DNA of 46,818 bases from Rhodocyclales bacterium (GCA_016215645.1 JACRIX010000067.1:1-46818); one strand, 5' to 3'. Positions 34,563-43,224 are shown, numbered from the stretch's first letter. The notes: generated by a model from the letters alone, not told the origin. Made by a program: numbers and translations.

Positions 34563-35860
34563 GAATTATCCTGATTCGCCCAAACATGGGTGACTATCGC
34601 TCGACCGATGCCATGCCACCGCTGGCGATCGGTATTCTTGCCGCCCGTTCCGTAGGGCATCAGATTCGCTTCTTCGACGACAAGACCGAGGCCATTCCCG
34701 AGAATCTTGAAGCCGATCTGGTCGCGTTCAGTGTTGAGACCTTCACTGCCAGGCGCGCTTACCAAATTGCAGACGGCTTCAGGCTACGTGGCATTCCGGT
34801 TGTCATGGGAGGCTATCACCCGACCTTCCTCCCCGAAGAAGCACTCTTACATGCCGATGCCGTTGTTACCGGCGATGCAGAGGGGGTATGGGAAAACCTC
34901 CTCGACGATCTGGCCGCCGGGCGCTTGCAGCGCATTTACCGCAGCGACAACGAGACTGCACTGGACCACATGCGGATCGACCGCTCGATCTTCGCCGGCA
35001 AACGCTATGCCCCAATCGAACTCGCGCAATACGGTCGCGGTTGCCGCTTCGTGTGTGATTTCTGTTCAATCCACGAATTTTACGGCACTCAAGTTCGCCT
35101 ACGACCAGCCCAGCAACTTCGCGATGAACTGGAGAGTCTGAATAACAAGCGACTGCTCTTTTTCGTCGATGACAACCTGTTCAGTACCAAAGCCCATCTC
35201 GAAGCCCTGCTGGGAGTCCTGACGCCGCTTCGCAGGCGCTGGTCCTGCCAGATCAGTATTGATGTCGCGCGAGATCCCGAACTTCTCGACCAACTGGCTG
35301 CAGCCGGCTGTCGTTACGTGCTCATCGGCTTCGAAAGTCTTGAACCAGCAAATCTGAAACAGATGCGCAAACCCTGGAATCAGGTCGCCGGCGAGTACCG
35401 GAAAGTGGTTGGCGCACTGCATGCGCGAGGCATTGGGGTCTACGGCACATTCGTCTTCGGTTACGACCACGACACGCCGGACACTATCCGGCGCAGCCTC
35501 GACTTCGCGCTTGAATCGCGCCTGGAAATTGCCAATTTCAACCCGCTGACACCGACTCCTGGCTCCGGCTTGTATGCGCGACTGCATGCCGAGGGTCGCC
35601 TGATTTCCAAGCAATGGTGGCTCGATCCGGATTATCGCTATGGCGCCCCGATTTTTGCACCGCGCCTGATCACAGCGACGCAACTGACCGAGGGCTGTTT
35701 CGAAGCGAAGCGGGCCTTTTACGCCTGGTCCTCAATTGCCCGTCGCGTGCTCGACAACGACAACCAGTTCTCGTGGTTTTCAACCACCATGACAACCGTC
35801 GCCAACGTGATATCGCGGCGCGAGGTGTATCGCAAACAGGGGCGGCGCCTCGGCGCCTGA
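34559..35860 (+). CDS. Cobalamin-binding-type radical SAM protein 3
   Basis: A 433-residue paralogue with the shortest N-domain of the four (begins RIILIRPNMGDYRSTDAMPP, lacks the 'MEPL' stretch of proteins 2 and 4). Shared motifs are SVETFTARRAYQIADGF, GGYHPTFLPEEALLHADA and CRFVCDFC (C162, C166, C169), then RLLFFVDDNLFSTK. The end of the barrel has NPLTPTPGSGLYARLHAEGRLISKQWW. GTG at 34559 overlaps the preceding stop (GTGA); the longer in-frame start lies inside the GNAT-like gene. It resembles protein 2 in the SIHEFYG/FIGFESLEPANLK region, so the two probably act on related substrates. The reaction is unknown. Confidence 0.87.
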   Translation: MRIILIRPNMGDYRSTDAMPPLAIGILAARSVGHQIRFFDDKTEAIPENLEADLVAFSVETFTARRAYQIADGFRLRGIPVVMGGYHPTFLPEEALLHADAVVTGDAEGVWENLLDDLAAGRLQRIYRSDNETALDHMRIDRSIFAGKRYAPIELAQYGRGCRFVCDFCSIHEFYGTQVRLRPAQQLRDELESLNNKRLLFFVDDNLFSTKAHLEALLGVLTPLRRRWSCQISIDVARDPELLDQLAAAGCRYVLIGFESLEPANLKQMRKPWNQVAGEYRKVVGALHARGIGVYGTFVFGYDHDTPDTIRRSLDFALESRLEIANFNPLTPTPGSGLYARLHAEGRLISKQWWLDPDYRYGAPIFAPRLITATQLTEGCFEAKRAFYAWSSIARRVLDNDNQFSWFSTTMTTVANVISRREVYRKQGRRLGA

Positions 35861-35869
35861 GGACAATCC

Positions 35870-37201
35870 GTGAAGCTAACCCTGATCAAGCCGACGATCG
35901 GTCGCCGCGAACACAGTCTGTATGTTGACGAGGGACGGATGGAGCCCCTGATGCTGGGTGTTCTTGCCGGGCTGACGCCACCTGATGTAGAGGTAGTGCT
36001 CTACGATGACAGGATGGAGGCGATTCCCTTTGATGAAGCCACCAACCTGGTGGCGATTACTGTAGAAACCTATACTGCGCGGCGTGCCTACGAAATCGCC
36101 GACGAATTTCGCCAACGCGGTATTCCAGTCGTTCTCGGCGGAATGCATGTTGCCTTGCTACCCGAAGAAGCCGCCGAACACGCGGACAGCATCTTCATCG
36201 GCGACGCTGAAACCGCATGGGCTGAGGTCATTCGCGATGTGCGCCAAGGCTGTCTCAAACCGCGTTACTTCGGCCCACCCGGCATCGGCCAATGTGACGG
36301 AAGCCTGCCGCGCCGCGATCTTTACAAGGGTAAGGGTTATTTGCCCATCTCCTTGATGCAGTATTCGCGTGGATGCCGCTTCGCTTGCACCTTTTGCGCC
36401 GTCTCGCAGTATTTTGAGCGCAAGCATTACCTGCGCCGAATCGACGATGTCCTGCGCGAAATTGAAAGTCAGAATCGTCGCTTCCTGTTTTTCATCGATG
36501 ACAATATTGCGTCCAACCGGCGGGCACTAAGCGAGCTGTGCGAGGCGCTGATTCCCATGAAGGTTAGCTGGATCAGCCAAGCCAGCCTTGACGTCACACG
36601 CGACAGCAAACTGATGGATCTCATGCAGCAGAGTGGCTGCTGGGGGAATGTCATGGGTTTCGAGTCGATTACTCCGGACAGTCTGCGGGACGCGCGCAAA
36701 TCGCCCAACCTCTCCGGATTCTCGAAGTTTTCAAAAGAGATAGAAATTCTTCGTGACCACGGTATGCAAACCTGGGCCGCGTTTACGCTTGGATACGATC
36801 ACGACACCACTGACAGCATCGACGCCACGGTCGACTTTGCGCTGGCCAACAAATTCACCTTTGCCGCCTTCAATATACTGATGCCGTATCCAGGGACGCC
36901 GCTCTACAACATGCTGGATGAGCAGAATCGCCTGCTCTACGGCAGGAAATGGTGGTTGCATTCGGAATACCGCTTCAACCAGTCCGCGTTCCAGCCTGCC
37001 ATGATGACGGCCGACGAACTGACTGACGCCTGCCATGCGGCACGTACGCGCTTCAACAGTCTGCCTTCGCTCATCCAGCGGTTTTCAGACATCAAGACCA
37101 ACCTGCGCTCCCTGTCACGAGCGATTTCCTTCTGGCGCTACACCCTACTGTTTCGCAAAGAGGTCTACAAAAAGCATCGCATGAGATTCGGGCTGAAATG
37201 A
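35870..37201 (+). CDS. Cobalamin-binding-type radical SAM protein 4
   Basis: A 443-residue paralogue, especially similar to protein 2 in its first 130 residues (KLTLIKPTIG, EPLMLGVLAGLTPPDVEVVLYDDRMEA, TVETYTARRAYEIADEFRQRGIP). The iron-sulfur motif is CRFACTFC (C169, C173, C176), followed by RRFLFFIDDNIASN. A C-terminal segment of about 60 residues is basic and hydrophobic (SLIQRFSDIKTNLRSLSRAISFWRYTLLFRKEVYKKH), which could attach the enzyme to the membrane or to a lipid substrate. GTG at 35870 has GAGGA about seven bases upstream. It is followed by the membrane protein gene with ATGA overlap. Confidence 0.88.
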   Translation: MKLTLIKPTIGRREHSLYVDEGRMEPLMLGVLAGLTPPDVEVVLYDDRMEAIPFDEATNLVAITVETYTARRAYEIADEFRQRGIPVVLGGMHVALLPEEAAEHADSIFIGDAETAWAEVIRDVRQGCLKPRYFGPPGIGQCDGSLPRRDLYKGKGYLPISLMQYSRGCRFACTFCAVSQYFERKHYLRRIDDVLREIESQNRRFLFFIDDNIASNRRALSELCEALIPMKVSWISQASLDVTRDSKLMDLMQQSGCWGNVMGFESITPDSLRDARKSPNLSGFSKFSKEIEILRDHGMQTWAAFTLGYDHDTTDSIDATVDFALANKFTFAAFNILMPYPGTPLYNMLDEQNRLLYGRKWWLHSEYRFNQSAFQPAMMTADELTDACHAARTRFNSLPSLIQRFSDIKTNLRSLSRAISFWRYTLLFRKEVYKKHRMRFGLK

Positions 37202-37866
37202 AACCAGCGCTTCGTATCTACCAATACCTTGGACCAGTCATACTCACGCCGCTCTCGCTGGCTCTCTGGTGGCACGAATATGGCGATCCAACGCAGGCAA
37301 TCGCCGTTTGGGCCATTCCGGTCCTCTGGGCTTATATCGTCCCGGGCATCGGCACCAATGTCTGCAAGGTATGGGAATTCGACGTCGCGTGGAAGCTGGG
37401 GCGTTTCCGGCCTCATCACGGGTTTGTCTTTGGTAGTGCGACCGGCATGTTGGCCTGGCTTATTCACGGTGACGTGGCACATTCACCTGGTGATGTTGCA
37501 CGCTATGCCTTTGTGCTCTGCGCTGTCCTCGGCTTCTGGAATATCCTTTACGAGGTCCAGGCTCTCCGCATCGGTTTGCTCAAGGTGTACAACCAGCCAT
37601 GGGCCAATGGCGAGGGACCGGAAGCCATCGCACTCGACTATTCACCGTGGTTTTTCGGCGGGTTCGGAGCCGCCTATGGCATGTTCATCACCACGCTTGA
37701 ACTGTATGCAGGAACTTGGGGACCATTGGGATTGTTGGAGACACTGGCACTGTCCAGCGGCGGGCTTTTGTGGTGCATCGCGCTGCCGGTGCTGGGTTTC
37801 ATGCGCCATTCGATGAGAACCCACGGGCATTCGGGCACCCGACCCATTACAAAGGAGTCATCGTGA
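37198..37866 (+). CDS. Polytopic membrane protein of unknown function
   Basis: A 222-residue integral membrane protein with about six hydrophobic segments (approximately residues 10-28, 36-54, 74-90, 101-120, 150-170 and 180-202), rich in Trp. I do not recognise a family. Conserved-looking polar residues within or near helices are H26/E27 (WWHEYGD), H77/H78 (RPHHGF), H92 and H97 (WLIHGDVAHSPG), N117 and E120 (WNILYEVQ). Several histidines near the membrane surface would suit a metal-dependent or lipid-modifying enzyme, but this is speculation. It overlaps the preceding radical SAM gene by four bases and the desaturase-like gene by four, so it clearly belongs to the pathway. Confidence 0.7.
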   Translation: MKPALRIYQYLGPVILTPLSLALWWHEYGDPTQAIAVWAIPVLWAYIVPGIGTNVCKVWEFDVAWKLGRFRPHHGFVFGSATGMLAWLIHGDVAHSPGDVARYAFVLCAVLGFWNILYEVQALRIGLLKVYNQPWANGEGPEAIALDYSPWFFGGFGAAYGMFITTLELYAGTWGPLGLLETLALSSGGLLWCIALPVLGFMRHSMRTHGHSGTRPITKESS

Positions 37867-38795
37867 GGGGCTGGCTAAATTCCACCTTGCTTGTTTTTTC
37901 GCTCTCGCTTTCGGCCGCCAGTCTCTGGGCAGCGAGTCATCTGGACTTGGCCTACGCGGCACTGGCGATCTGGATTTTTGCTCTGATCAACAACATGCCG
38001 TTTGCGTTGATGCACGAAGCTGTTCACGGCAACGCCGCTGATTCGCGGGGAGTGAATGCGGTCATCGGCACATTGGCCGGTTGGGCGTTTCCCACCTCGT
38101 ATTCAATGCAGCGGATCGCCCATCTGGGTCACCACCAGCGCAACCGCACCGATCAGGAGTTGTACGACTATTACTTGCCGGACCAGTCGCCCGCCATGCG
38201 CAACTTTTGGCTGTATGCCGGCAACCTGCTCGGCTTGTACTGGTGGTGCGTGGTTTACAGCAATCTTGTCTATGTAATTGCCCCGGGAATCTACCGCTCG
38301 CGCTTCTTTGTCGAACGGATCGCGTCACCCCTCGGCTTCGGCCCCTATGTCAAGGACCTGGCTGAACTGCCGCCGGCGAAGGTATGGGTCGAGATCGTTC
38401 TTGCATTCGCCTATCAACTGGCGCTCTTTTTCCTGCTTGACCTGAGTCTGTTCTACTACTTCATGTGCAACATGGCTTTTGCCTTGCACTGGTCTGTACT
38501 TCAGTATGCGGACCACGCCTGGAGTGCGCGCGACGTCAAAAACGGAGCCTGGAATCTTCGCGTGCTGCCGCCGTCACGCTGGCTGGCACTCAACTATCAC
38601 TATCATCTGGCGCACCATCAGCAACCACAGTTGCCATGGTATGAGTTGCCTAGGCATGTGGATACTAAAATTTGCCAGCCTTCATTCTGGCGCGTCTATT
38701 TCAGTCTCTGGAAAGGAGTACGGCCGGCGCCGCCGATGGGTGCACCGGCTGACTCAGACTTTCTGTTTCCGGAAAAAAGCCGGTCCGTTAGATGA
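37863..38795 (+). CDS. Membrane fatty acid desaturase/hydroxylase family protein
   Basis: A 310-residue membrane diiron enzyme with the three histidine boxes of the fatty acid desaturase superfamily: HEAVH (51-55), HLGHH (87-91) and HLAHH (248-252), with an extra H in QYADHAW near 218. Hydrophobic segments lie around residues 7-24, 28-46, 118-140 and 175-200. Such enzymes introduce double bonds or hydroxyl groups into lipids or carotenoids using O2. GTG at 37863 has AAGGAG six bases upstream and overlaps the preceding stop. The larger frame upstream is a shadow of the membrane protein gene. The substrate is unknown, but a membrane-embedded acyl or polyene chain is likely. Confidence 0.9.
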   Translation: MRGWLNSTLLVFSLSLSAASLWAASHLDLAYAALAIWIFALINNMPFALMHEAVHGNAADSRGVNAVIGTLAGWAFPTSYSMQRIAHLGHHQRNRTDQELYDYYLPDQSPAMRNFWLYAGNLLGLYWWCVVYSNLVYVIAPGIYRSRFFVERIASPLGFGPYVKDLAELPPAKVWVEIVLAFAYQLALFFLLDLSLFYYFMCNMAFALHWSVLQYADHAWSARDVKNGAWNLRVLPPSRWLALNYHYHLAHHQQPQLPWYELPRHVDTKICQPSFWRVYFSLWKGVRPAPPMGAPADSDFLFPEKSRSVR

Positions 38796-38857
38796 CCTGT
38801 ATGCAAATAGGGAAACTTCAATACCAGGCTGCCCTGCGCAATATTTAGGAACAGAGA

Positions 38858-40249
38858 ATGGTAGAAGACACCGCCGCAATGTTCAGCACGTTCCGGCCTC
38901 CTGCACCACAACCGCCTTCAAGTCCCGTGCCGCTGCTCCATTTGCTTTGGGCGGTCTTTTTCAACCCCTTGTACGTGTGGCACCGCCTGCATTTCGAGGA
39001 TCCGGTGGTAGTAGAACGCACAATTCTGGGGACGCGGCTGGTGGTGAGCGATCCAGCGCTGATAAAGTGGATTCTGGTCGACAATGCCAAAAATTATGTT
39101 CGCGACAGTTTGCAGCAACGTCTTCTGCATCGCATGACCGGGCGTGGGGTGTTTTCAGCGGAAGGCAGCGATTGGCAGTTCCAACGAAAACTCTTGGCGC
39201 CATACTTTTCCGCCAAGGCTTTAGTTGCCTATCTTCCCGGCATGACTGCCGCTGCCGAAGATGCGGTCAATCGTTTTCGGGCCTCAAGCGATGATAGGTT
39301 CGATCTTGGGAGTGAAATGTCGACGCTGACCGTTGATGCGCTTGGGCGAACAGTCTTTTCCGGAGGGCTGAGCGAGCGCCCTGCGGGTATTGCTGACAGC
39401 GTACGTCAGTTTGCTGATACCAACGGGCCGGTCGAAGTGGGTGATCTTCTCGGGCTTCCCCCTTGGATACCGGGCGTGCGGCGGCTTTGGGGGTGGCGCG
39501 CCACCGCGCAAGTGCGGCAGCGGGCGCGGGGGATGCTCGCCAAGGCGAGGGCTTCCGAACTTTCGCCGAAAATTGATTTTCTTTCCGCTCTGATTTCCGC
39601 CCGCGACCCTGAAACTGGCGAGACGTTAGGCGATCGTGCAATCGAAGACAACGTGTCCACGCTGATAGGCGCAGGTTCGGATACCGTCGCGGTAGCGCTG
39701 ACGTGGGCCATCTTTTTGCTATCGCAGGCGCCTCGGGCTCGCGAGGCGGTAGAGGCAGAAGTCGACGCCAACCTGAAAAATGGGGCGCCAACGGCCGACA
39801 CACTAGGCAAACTGGTCTGGACACGTGCCGTGATTGAAGAAGCCATGCGTCTTTACCCGCCCGCCCCGATGATCGGACGCATGATTTGCAACGAAGACAC
39901 GCTGGGCGGGAATCGATTTCCGGCGGGTACGACCATCCTGATTTCCCCTTGGGTGCTCCATCGTCATACTCAGCTATGGAGCGACCCTGACATGTTCGAA
40001 CCCGAACGCTTCCTGCCGGGGCGACGGGAGCTGATTCCGCGTTACGCCTATTTGCCGTTCGGAGCCGGACCGCGCGTATGCCTGGGTATGGGTTTCGCGA
40101 TGCAAGAGGCAGTAGTCGTTCTGGCGACGCTTATCAAGCATCTGCGTTTCGAACGGGCTGACGACCATCCCATCCGGCTTCGCCAATGCATCACGTTGCA
40201 AACAGTCGCTCCGCTACGGATGCGAATTCGACCGCGCCAAGAACTATGA
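38858..40249 (+). CDS. Cytochrome P450
   Basis: A 463-residue P450 with all core motifs: I-helix oxygen-binding GAGSDTVA (residues 271-278), K-helix E-x-x-R (E328-R331), the PERF segment (residues 382-385) and the heme-binding FGAGPRVCLG (401-410, proximal ligand Cys408). The N-terminus has a short hydrophobic, proline-rich stretch (RPPAPQPPSSPVPLLHLLWAVFF), so it may associate with the membrane. It is separated from the desaturase by 62 bases, the only real gap in the plus-strand operon, and could have its own promoter there. No ferredoxin or reductase gene is present nearby. The role is probably hydroxylation or oxidative cross-linking of the pathway product. Confidence 0.95.
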   Translation: MVEDTAAMFSTFRPPAPQPPSSPVPLLHLLWAVFFNPLYVWHRLHFEDPVVVERTILGTRLVVSDPALIKWILVDNAKNYVRDSLQQRLLHRMTGRGVFSAEGSDWQFQRKLLAPYFSAKALVAYLPGMTAAAEDAVNRFRASSDDRFDLGSEMSTLTVDALGRTVFSGGLSERPAGIADSVRQFADTNGPVEVGDLLGLPPWIPGVRRLWGWRATAQVRQRARGMLAKARASELSPKIDFLSALISARDPETGETLGDRAIEDNVSTLIGAGSDTVAVALTWAIFLLSQAPRAREAVEAEVDANLKNGAPTADTLGKLVWTRAVIEEAMRLYPPAPMIGRMICNEDTLGGNRFPAGTTILISPWVLHRHTQLWSDPDMFEPERFLPGRRELIPRYAYLPFGAGPRVCLGMGFAMQEAVVVLATLIKHLRFERADDHPIRLRQCITLQTVAPLRMRIRPRQEL

Positions 40250-40887
40250 CGACGCAAGCCCATGTTTCGTGGCCGGACGGCGCTCGTTGGCGCGCCTTCC
40301 TCAAATTCATGGCACTGTTCTATCTATTCTTCTTCCCAGTCTATTTTGGGGCCGGCCACCTCGCCGCGCAAAGTGGTGACACTTTCGGGCTGTACTGGTC
40401 ATGGGAGCGGGATATCCCCCTCATCCCCTGGATGATCTGGCCCTATCTGACGCTCTTTTCGCTTTTCTTGCTGCCCCTTTTTCATATGAGCGCCACGCAA
40501 ATGGCCATGCTTTCACGGCAGTCAACGGCTACGCTGGTGATTTCCGGGCTGTTCTTCCTTCTGGTACCGACGCGCGCGGGCTTTCTGCCCGCCGCGGTGG
40601 CTGGCCTGCATCAACCGTTGTTCAGCCTCCTTGCAACAGTGGATACCCCACACAACCTGGCGCCTTCGCTGCATGTCGCGTTTAGCGCACTAATCCTTCT
40701 CGGGTGCGCCGCTCAAACGTCGCCGCGCCTGGCGTGGGCCTACAGGTTTTGGCTGCTGCTCCTGTCGATATCGACGGTGCTGGTTCACCAACACCACATT
40801 GTTGATGTAGTCAGCGGACTGGCACTCGCCCTGATCATGCAGCGGCTTTTTCCTTTCGATTTCCCCTTGCGATCCAGCCGACGATAA
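40246..40887 (+). CDS. PAP2-superfamily membrane phosphatase-like protein
   Basis: A 213-residue membrane protein with about six hydrophobic helices. It carries the C2 motif PSLHVAF (about residues 141-147, in NLAPSLHVAFSALILLG). It also has a C3-type motif VHQHHIVDVVSGLALAL with H and D as in PAP2 / inositol phosphorylceramide synthase-like enzymes. The C1 motif (K-x6-R-P) is not clear, with only P-T-R-A-G nearby, so catalysis may differ from a canonical phosphatase. It may remove phosphate from a lipid intermediate or exchange lipid head groups. ATG at 40246 overlaps the P450 stop. Its last 53 bases overlap the convergent NTF2-like gene. Confidence 0.78.
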   Translation: MTTQAHVSWPDGARWRAFLKFMALFYLFFFPVYFGAGHLAAQSGDTFGLYWSWERDIPLIPWMIWPYLTLFSLFLLPLFHMSATQMAMLSRQSTATLVISGLFFLLVPTRAGFLPAAVAGLHQPLFSLLATVDTPHNLAPSLHVAFSALILLGCAAQTSPRLAWAYRFWLLLLSISTVLVHQHHIVDVVSGLALALIMQRLFPFDFPLRSSRR

Positions 40888-41443
40888 GGCCAAGAATCAA
40901 ACCGCCGGCGGACCCGCCAACGCCAATCCAGGGAACGCTCTTTTCGATGGCGTTCAAGACCGGGTTGTCGAGGAAATTGGTGCCGGTGTGCACCGCCAGC
41001 ATTTTCCACTCACCCTTATCCTTGATGGATACAGCGGTCCAGCGACCAGCAACGTCAAAATTGCGTCCGTCAGCCAGCTCATAACGTTCTTTGGTCGAGC
41101 CCCTAGTCACCGCAAATGTACCCTGATAGATCTGCGAAAGCTCGTCAGCCTCGGCGCCAATGGATACCTTTTTCAACCGCAACGAATCTCGTGTGTATAG
41201 ATTCTCGAAGTAGTCCTTGAGCTTGCCAAAATCGGTGAAGCTATCCTGTGTGATCAAGGTGCTCATGAATGGCTGATGCAGGAACTTCCGCATCGCTTGG
41301 TAGTCACGGTTGTTGACCGCGGCAGTGGCATCGGATTTCAGCTTGCGCAGGGCTTCATGATCGGCTTGGCTGCCGAAATCTTCGGCGAAACTTGGCGCAG
41401 AGAACAGCAGGGACAACACGAGAATGAATACGAGGCGGCACAT
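40835..41443 (-). CDS. Secreted/tail-anchored NTF2-like protein
   Basis: A 202-residue protein with a Sec signal peptide (MCRLVFILVLSLLFSAPSFA, cleavage after A20) and an NTF2/SnoaL-like domain at about residues 28-155 (ALRKLKSDATAAVNNRDYQAMRKF at the start, KGEWKMLAVHTGTNFLD at the end). A C-terminal membrane helix of about 18 residues (GVGGSAGGLILGLIVGWIA) is followed by a basic tail (RGNRKEKAAA). The topology is therefore periplasmic with a C-terminal anchor. NTF2-like folds bind small hydrophobic ligands or catalyse isomerisation, so it could bind the pathway product. The ATG has GGAGG five bases upstream. It is third in the minus-strand group, 157 bases after the hexapeptide-like gene. 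Confidence 0.72.
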   Translation of the reverse strand: MCRLVFILVLSLLFSAPSFAEDFGSQADHEALRKLKSDATAAVNNRDYQAMRKFLHQPFMSTLITQDSFTDFGKLKDYFENLYTRDSLRLKKVSIGAEADELSQIYQGTFAVTRGSTKERYELADGRNFDVAGRWTAVSIKDKGEWKMLAVHTGTNFLDNPVLNAIEKSVPWIGVGGSAGGLILGLIVGWIARGNRKEKAAA

Positions 41444-41600
41444 GGAAATTCCTCCATTTCAGGTTGAAAAAATTACGGAGTAAATCGGAGTCTTGCACTT
41501 CGCCCAACGAGCAATAGACGAAAAAAGTACTCGATCGGCGTCGGTTCGAGGGCCCAGGCAATCGTCGGCTTTCGGCGCCCGGGGTCAAGGCAAGACGAAT

Positions 41601-42269
41601 TCATGGGTCAACCGCGCCGCCCTTGCGGCGCGGCCACTCATCAAATGGCCTGACAAAGCGTCCGGTGGGAAGCATATGTCCTGCGCGAAGGACAGCTCCT
41701 GGGCCCAGTCTGGCATCCCCGCCCAGAATCGCTTCAGGTTCAACAGTTGGCGCTGCCGCCAGCACCAACCATCGACCAGCTTCATCCCGCAGAACGAGAT
41801 GGCCGGACAGAATGGATTTCATGCCCAAGACCGCACCGCGTCCTACGCGAACAGCGTGGCGGTCGGTAATCAGCACTCTGGGCCCAACATAGGCGAAGGG
41901 GCTAAGATGCCCACCCCACATTCCGATCCATAGTGCATATAACCCAGGTACCAACCGTAACAGTTCTTCCAGCCACGGCAAACGGTTGAACAGGACTTGC
42001 CACTGCGTCAGCACCCACCACACGCGATAGGCGCGCATGTCTTGCGTGAGCTGACCCTCCGGGCGACCTGCGACCATGATCATCAGCCGGGATGCAAGCG
42101 GCGGCAGCAAGTAAATCCAGGCTGCCAACAGCCAAAATCGGCCACCCATCGTATCGCACAGCCCCGCAGCCAAAGCAAAACCAGAGACTAGATGAAGAAT
42201 CGGAAGGCCATTCAACCAAAGGGAAAAGGCACTGGGCTTTTCGAGTTGAAGGGGCTTACCGTCGGTCAT
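41601..42269 (-). CDS. Membrane protein with hexapeptide-like C-terminal domain
   Basis: A 222-residue protein. The N-terminal half has two hydrophobic segments (about residues 22-39 and 44-66) followed by WWVLTQWQVLFNRLPWLEELLRLVPGLY, probably an amphipathic surface helix. The C-terminal half has a short run of imperfect left-handed beta-helix repeats: HLSPFAYVGPRVLITDRHAVRVGRGAVLGMKSIL and VEPEAILGGDARLGPGAVLRAG. This combination suggests a membrane-tethered acyltransferase, but the repeat tract is much shorter than in usual LbetaH enzymes and I cannot place it in a named family. It overlaps the diiron oxygenase gene by 14 bases. A perfect 9-base hairpin (41612-41633) lies in its 3' end. 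Confidence 0.6.
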   Translation of the reverse strand: MTDGKPLQLEKPSAFSLWLNGLPILHLVSGFALAAGLCDTMGGRFWLLAAWIYLLPPLASRLMIMVAGRPEGQLTQDMRAYRVWWVLTQWQVLFNRLPWLEELLRLVPGLYALWIGMWGGHLSPFAYVGPRVLITDRHAVRVGRGAVLGMKSILSGHLVLRDEAGRWLVLAAAPTVEPEAILGGDARLGPGAVLRAGHMLPTGRFVRPFDEWPRRKGGAVDP

Positions 42270-43224
42270 AGCCGATCATCTTTTCTCCCAGCCTTGCCAA
42301 CTCTGGGGTGTCATCGAACACCGAGAACGTCTTCGGCATGATGCGGCGGTTGAACAAGCTTTCCTGAAACGGCCTGCAATTCGTCAATTTCAGGACGGCT
42401 TGAACCATTTCCTCCTCACGGGAGGCCAATTCGGGCATGTCGCGAACCAACTGATGGATGACCATGACTCCGGAGCCGCTTCGCGTCAGGCGGGTGATAC
42501 CGCGAAGCATTGATTGGAACAGCCATGCATTTAGAACCCGCTCCGCCCTTATACCCGAACCAATACTCGACTCAATCATTCTGCCATCAATATGGAGGTG
42601 GCGTGATTCATCTTTCATATGCTCCCGGTGGACCGCGACGAAGGCTGGGTCGAGCAGCCCCAAGGTTTCAGTCTCCGGTCGACGTGACATATCTCGCGCC
42701 AAAGCCATGGATGACTCCTCCATGGCCATCAAATACCACAGCGCGAAAGAAAGGCGTCCGGCCAGCGCGCCAACGATCCAGAACATTGCTTTGGTCCAGC
42801 CGGGCAGGCAGGAAAACAGGCGGTCCTTACCAAGAGGATAGAGATCAGGGCGGCAGGCGCGATTTAGTGCCGCAAAGCCGGAAAAATGCCGTCTCTCTTC
42901 CTCGATCATCGTGGTCATGGCCTGCGCCAAGGCAAGGTCGGCGGCGATATGTGGCCGGCGCAGCAACGGTGTGACCAGCCTCTCTACCAGATCAGCTTCC
43001 AGCATCATGATGTACTCATTGATGCGCAACCCGAACAGTTGGTTGTACCGCAACCGATGCTCAAAGCTCAAAGAGGCATAAACGGGTGTGTAGTAAAGCT
43101 GGGTATAGTCTTCTGGCACGAACGGGCGGCGCGAATCAATCTCCAAGTTCAATTTGGTACGAGTGCAGTGCACCGGATCTGCAGCCAGTCGATTGATATG
43201 CTCAGCCGCAAGCCATTGCTTCAC
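42256..43224 (-). CDS. AurF-like diiron oxygenase
   Basis: A 322-residue ferritin-like diiron protein of the AurF/CmlI (p-aminobenzoate N-oxygenase) family. The likely metal ligands appear in the expected order: E in RINEYIMMLEADLV (about residues 70-76), EEERRHF (108-114, E-x-x-x-H), E169/E170 in YLMAMEESS, H202 and E206 in EHMKDESRHLHID, and H209/H211. AurF-family enzymes oxidise amines to hydroxylamine or nitro groups with O2; others act on carbon. GTG at 43222-43224 is preceded by AAGGAG nine bases upstream. It heads the minus-strand group. The substrate is unknown, but an amine made by the GH3 and GNAT-like enzymes is a reasonable guess. Confidence 0.85.
   Translation of the reverse strand: MKQWLAAEHINRLAADPVHCTRTKLNLEIDSRRPFVPEDYTQLYYTPVYASLSFEHRLRYNQLFGLRINEYIMMLEADLVERLVTPLLRRPHIAADLALAQAMTTMIEEERRHFSGFAALNRACRPDLYPLGKDRLFSCLPGWTKAMFWIVGALAGRLSFALWYLMAMEESSMALARDMSRRPETETLGLLDPAFVAVHREHMKDESRHLHIDGRMIESSIGSGIRAERVLNAWLFQSMLRGITRLTRSGSGVMVIHQLVRDMPELASREEEMVQAVLKLTNCRPFQESLFNRRIMPKTFSVFDDTPELARLGEKMIGYDRR

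Noticed and set aside
28702..43224. RiPP cluster with a precursor peptide
   Set aside because: No convincing precursor gene, leader-binding domain or peptidase was found; the 46-codon frame is too weak.
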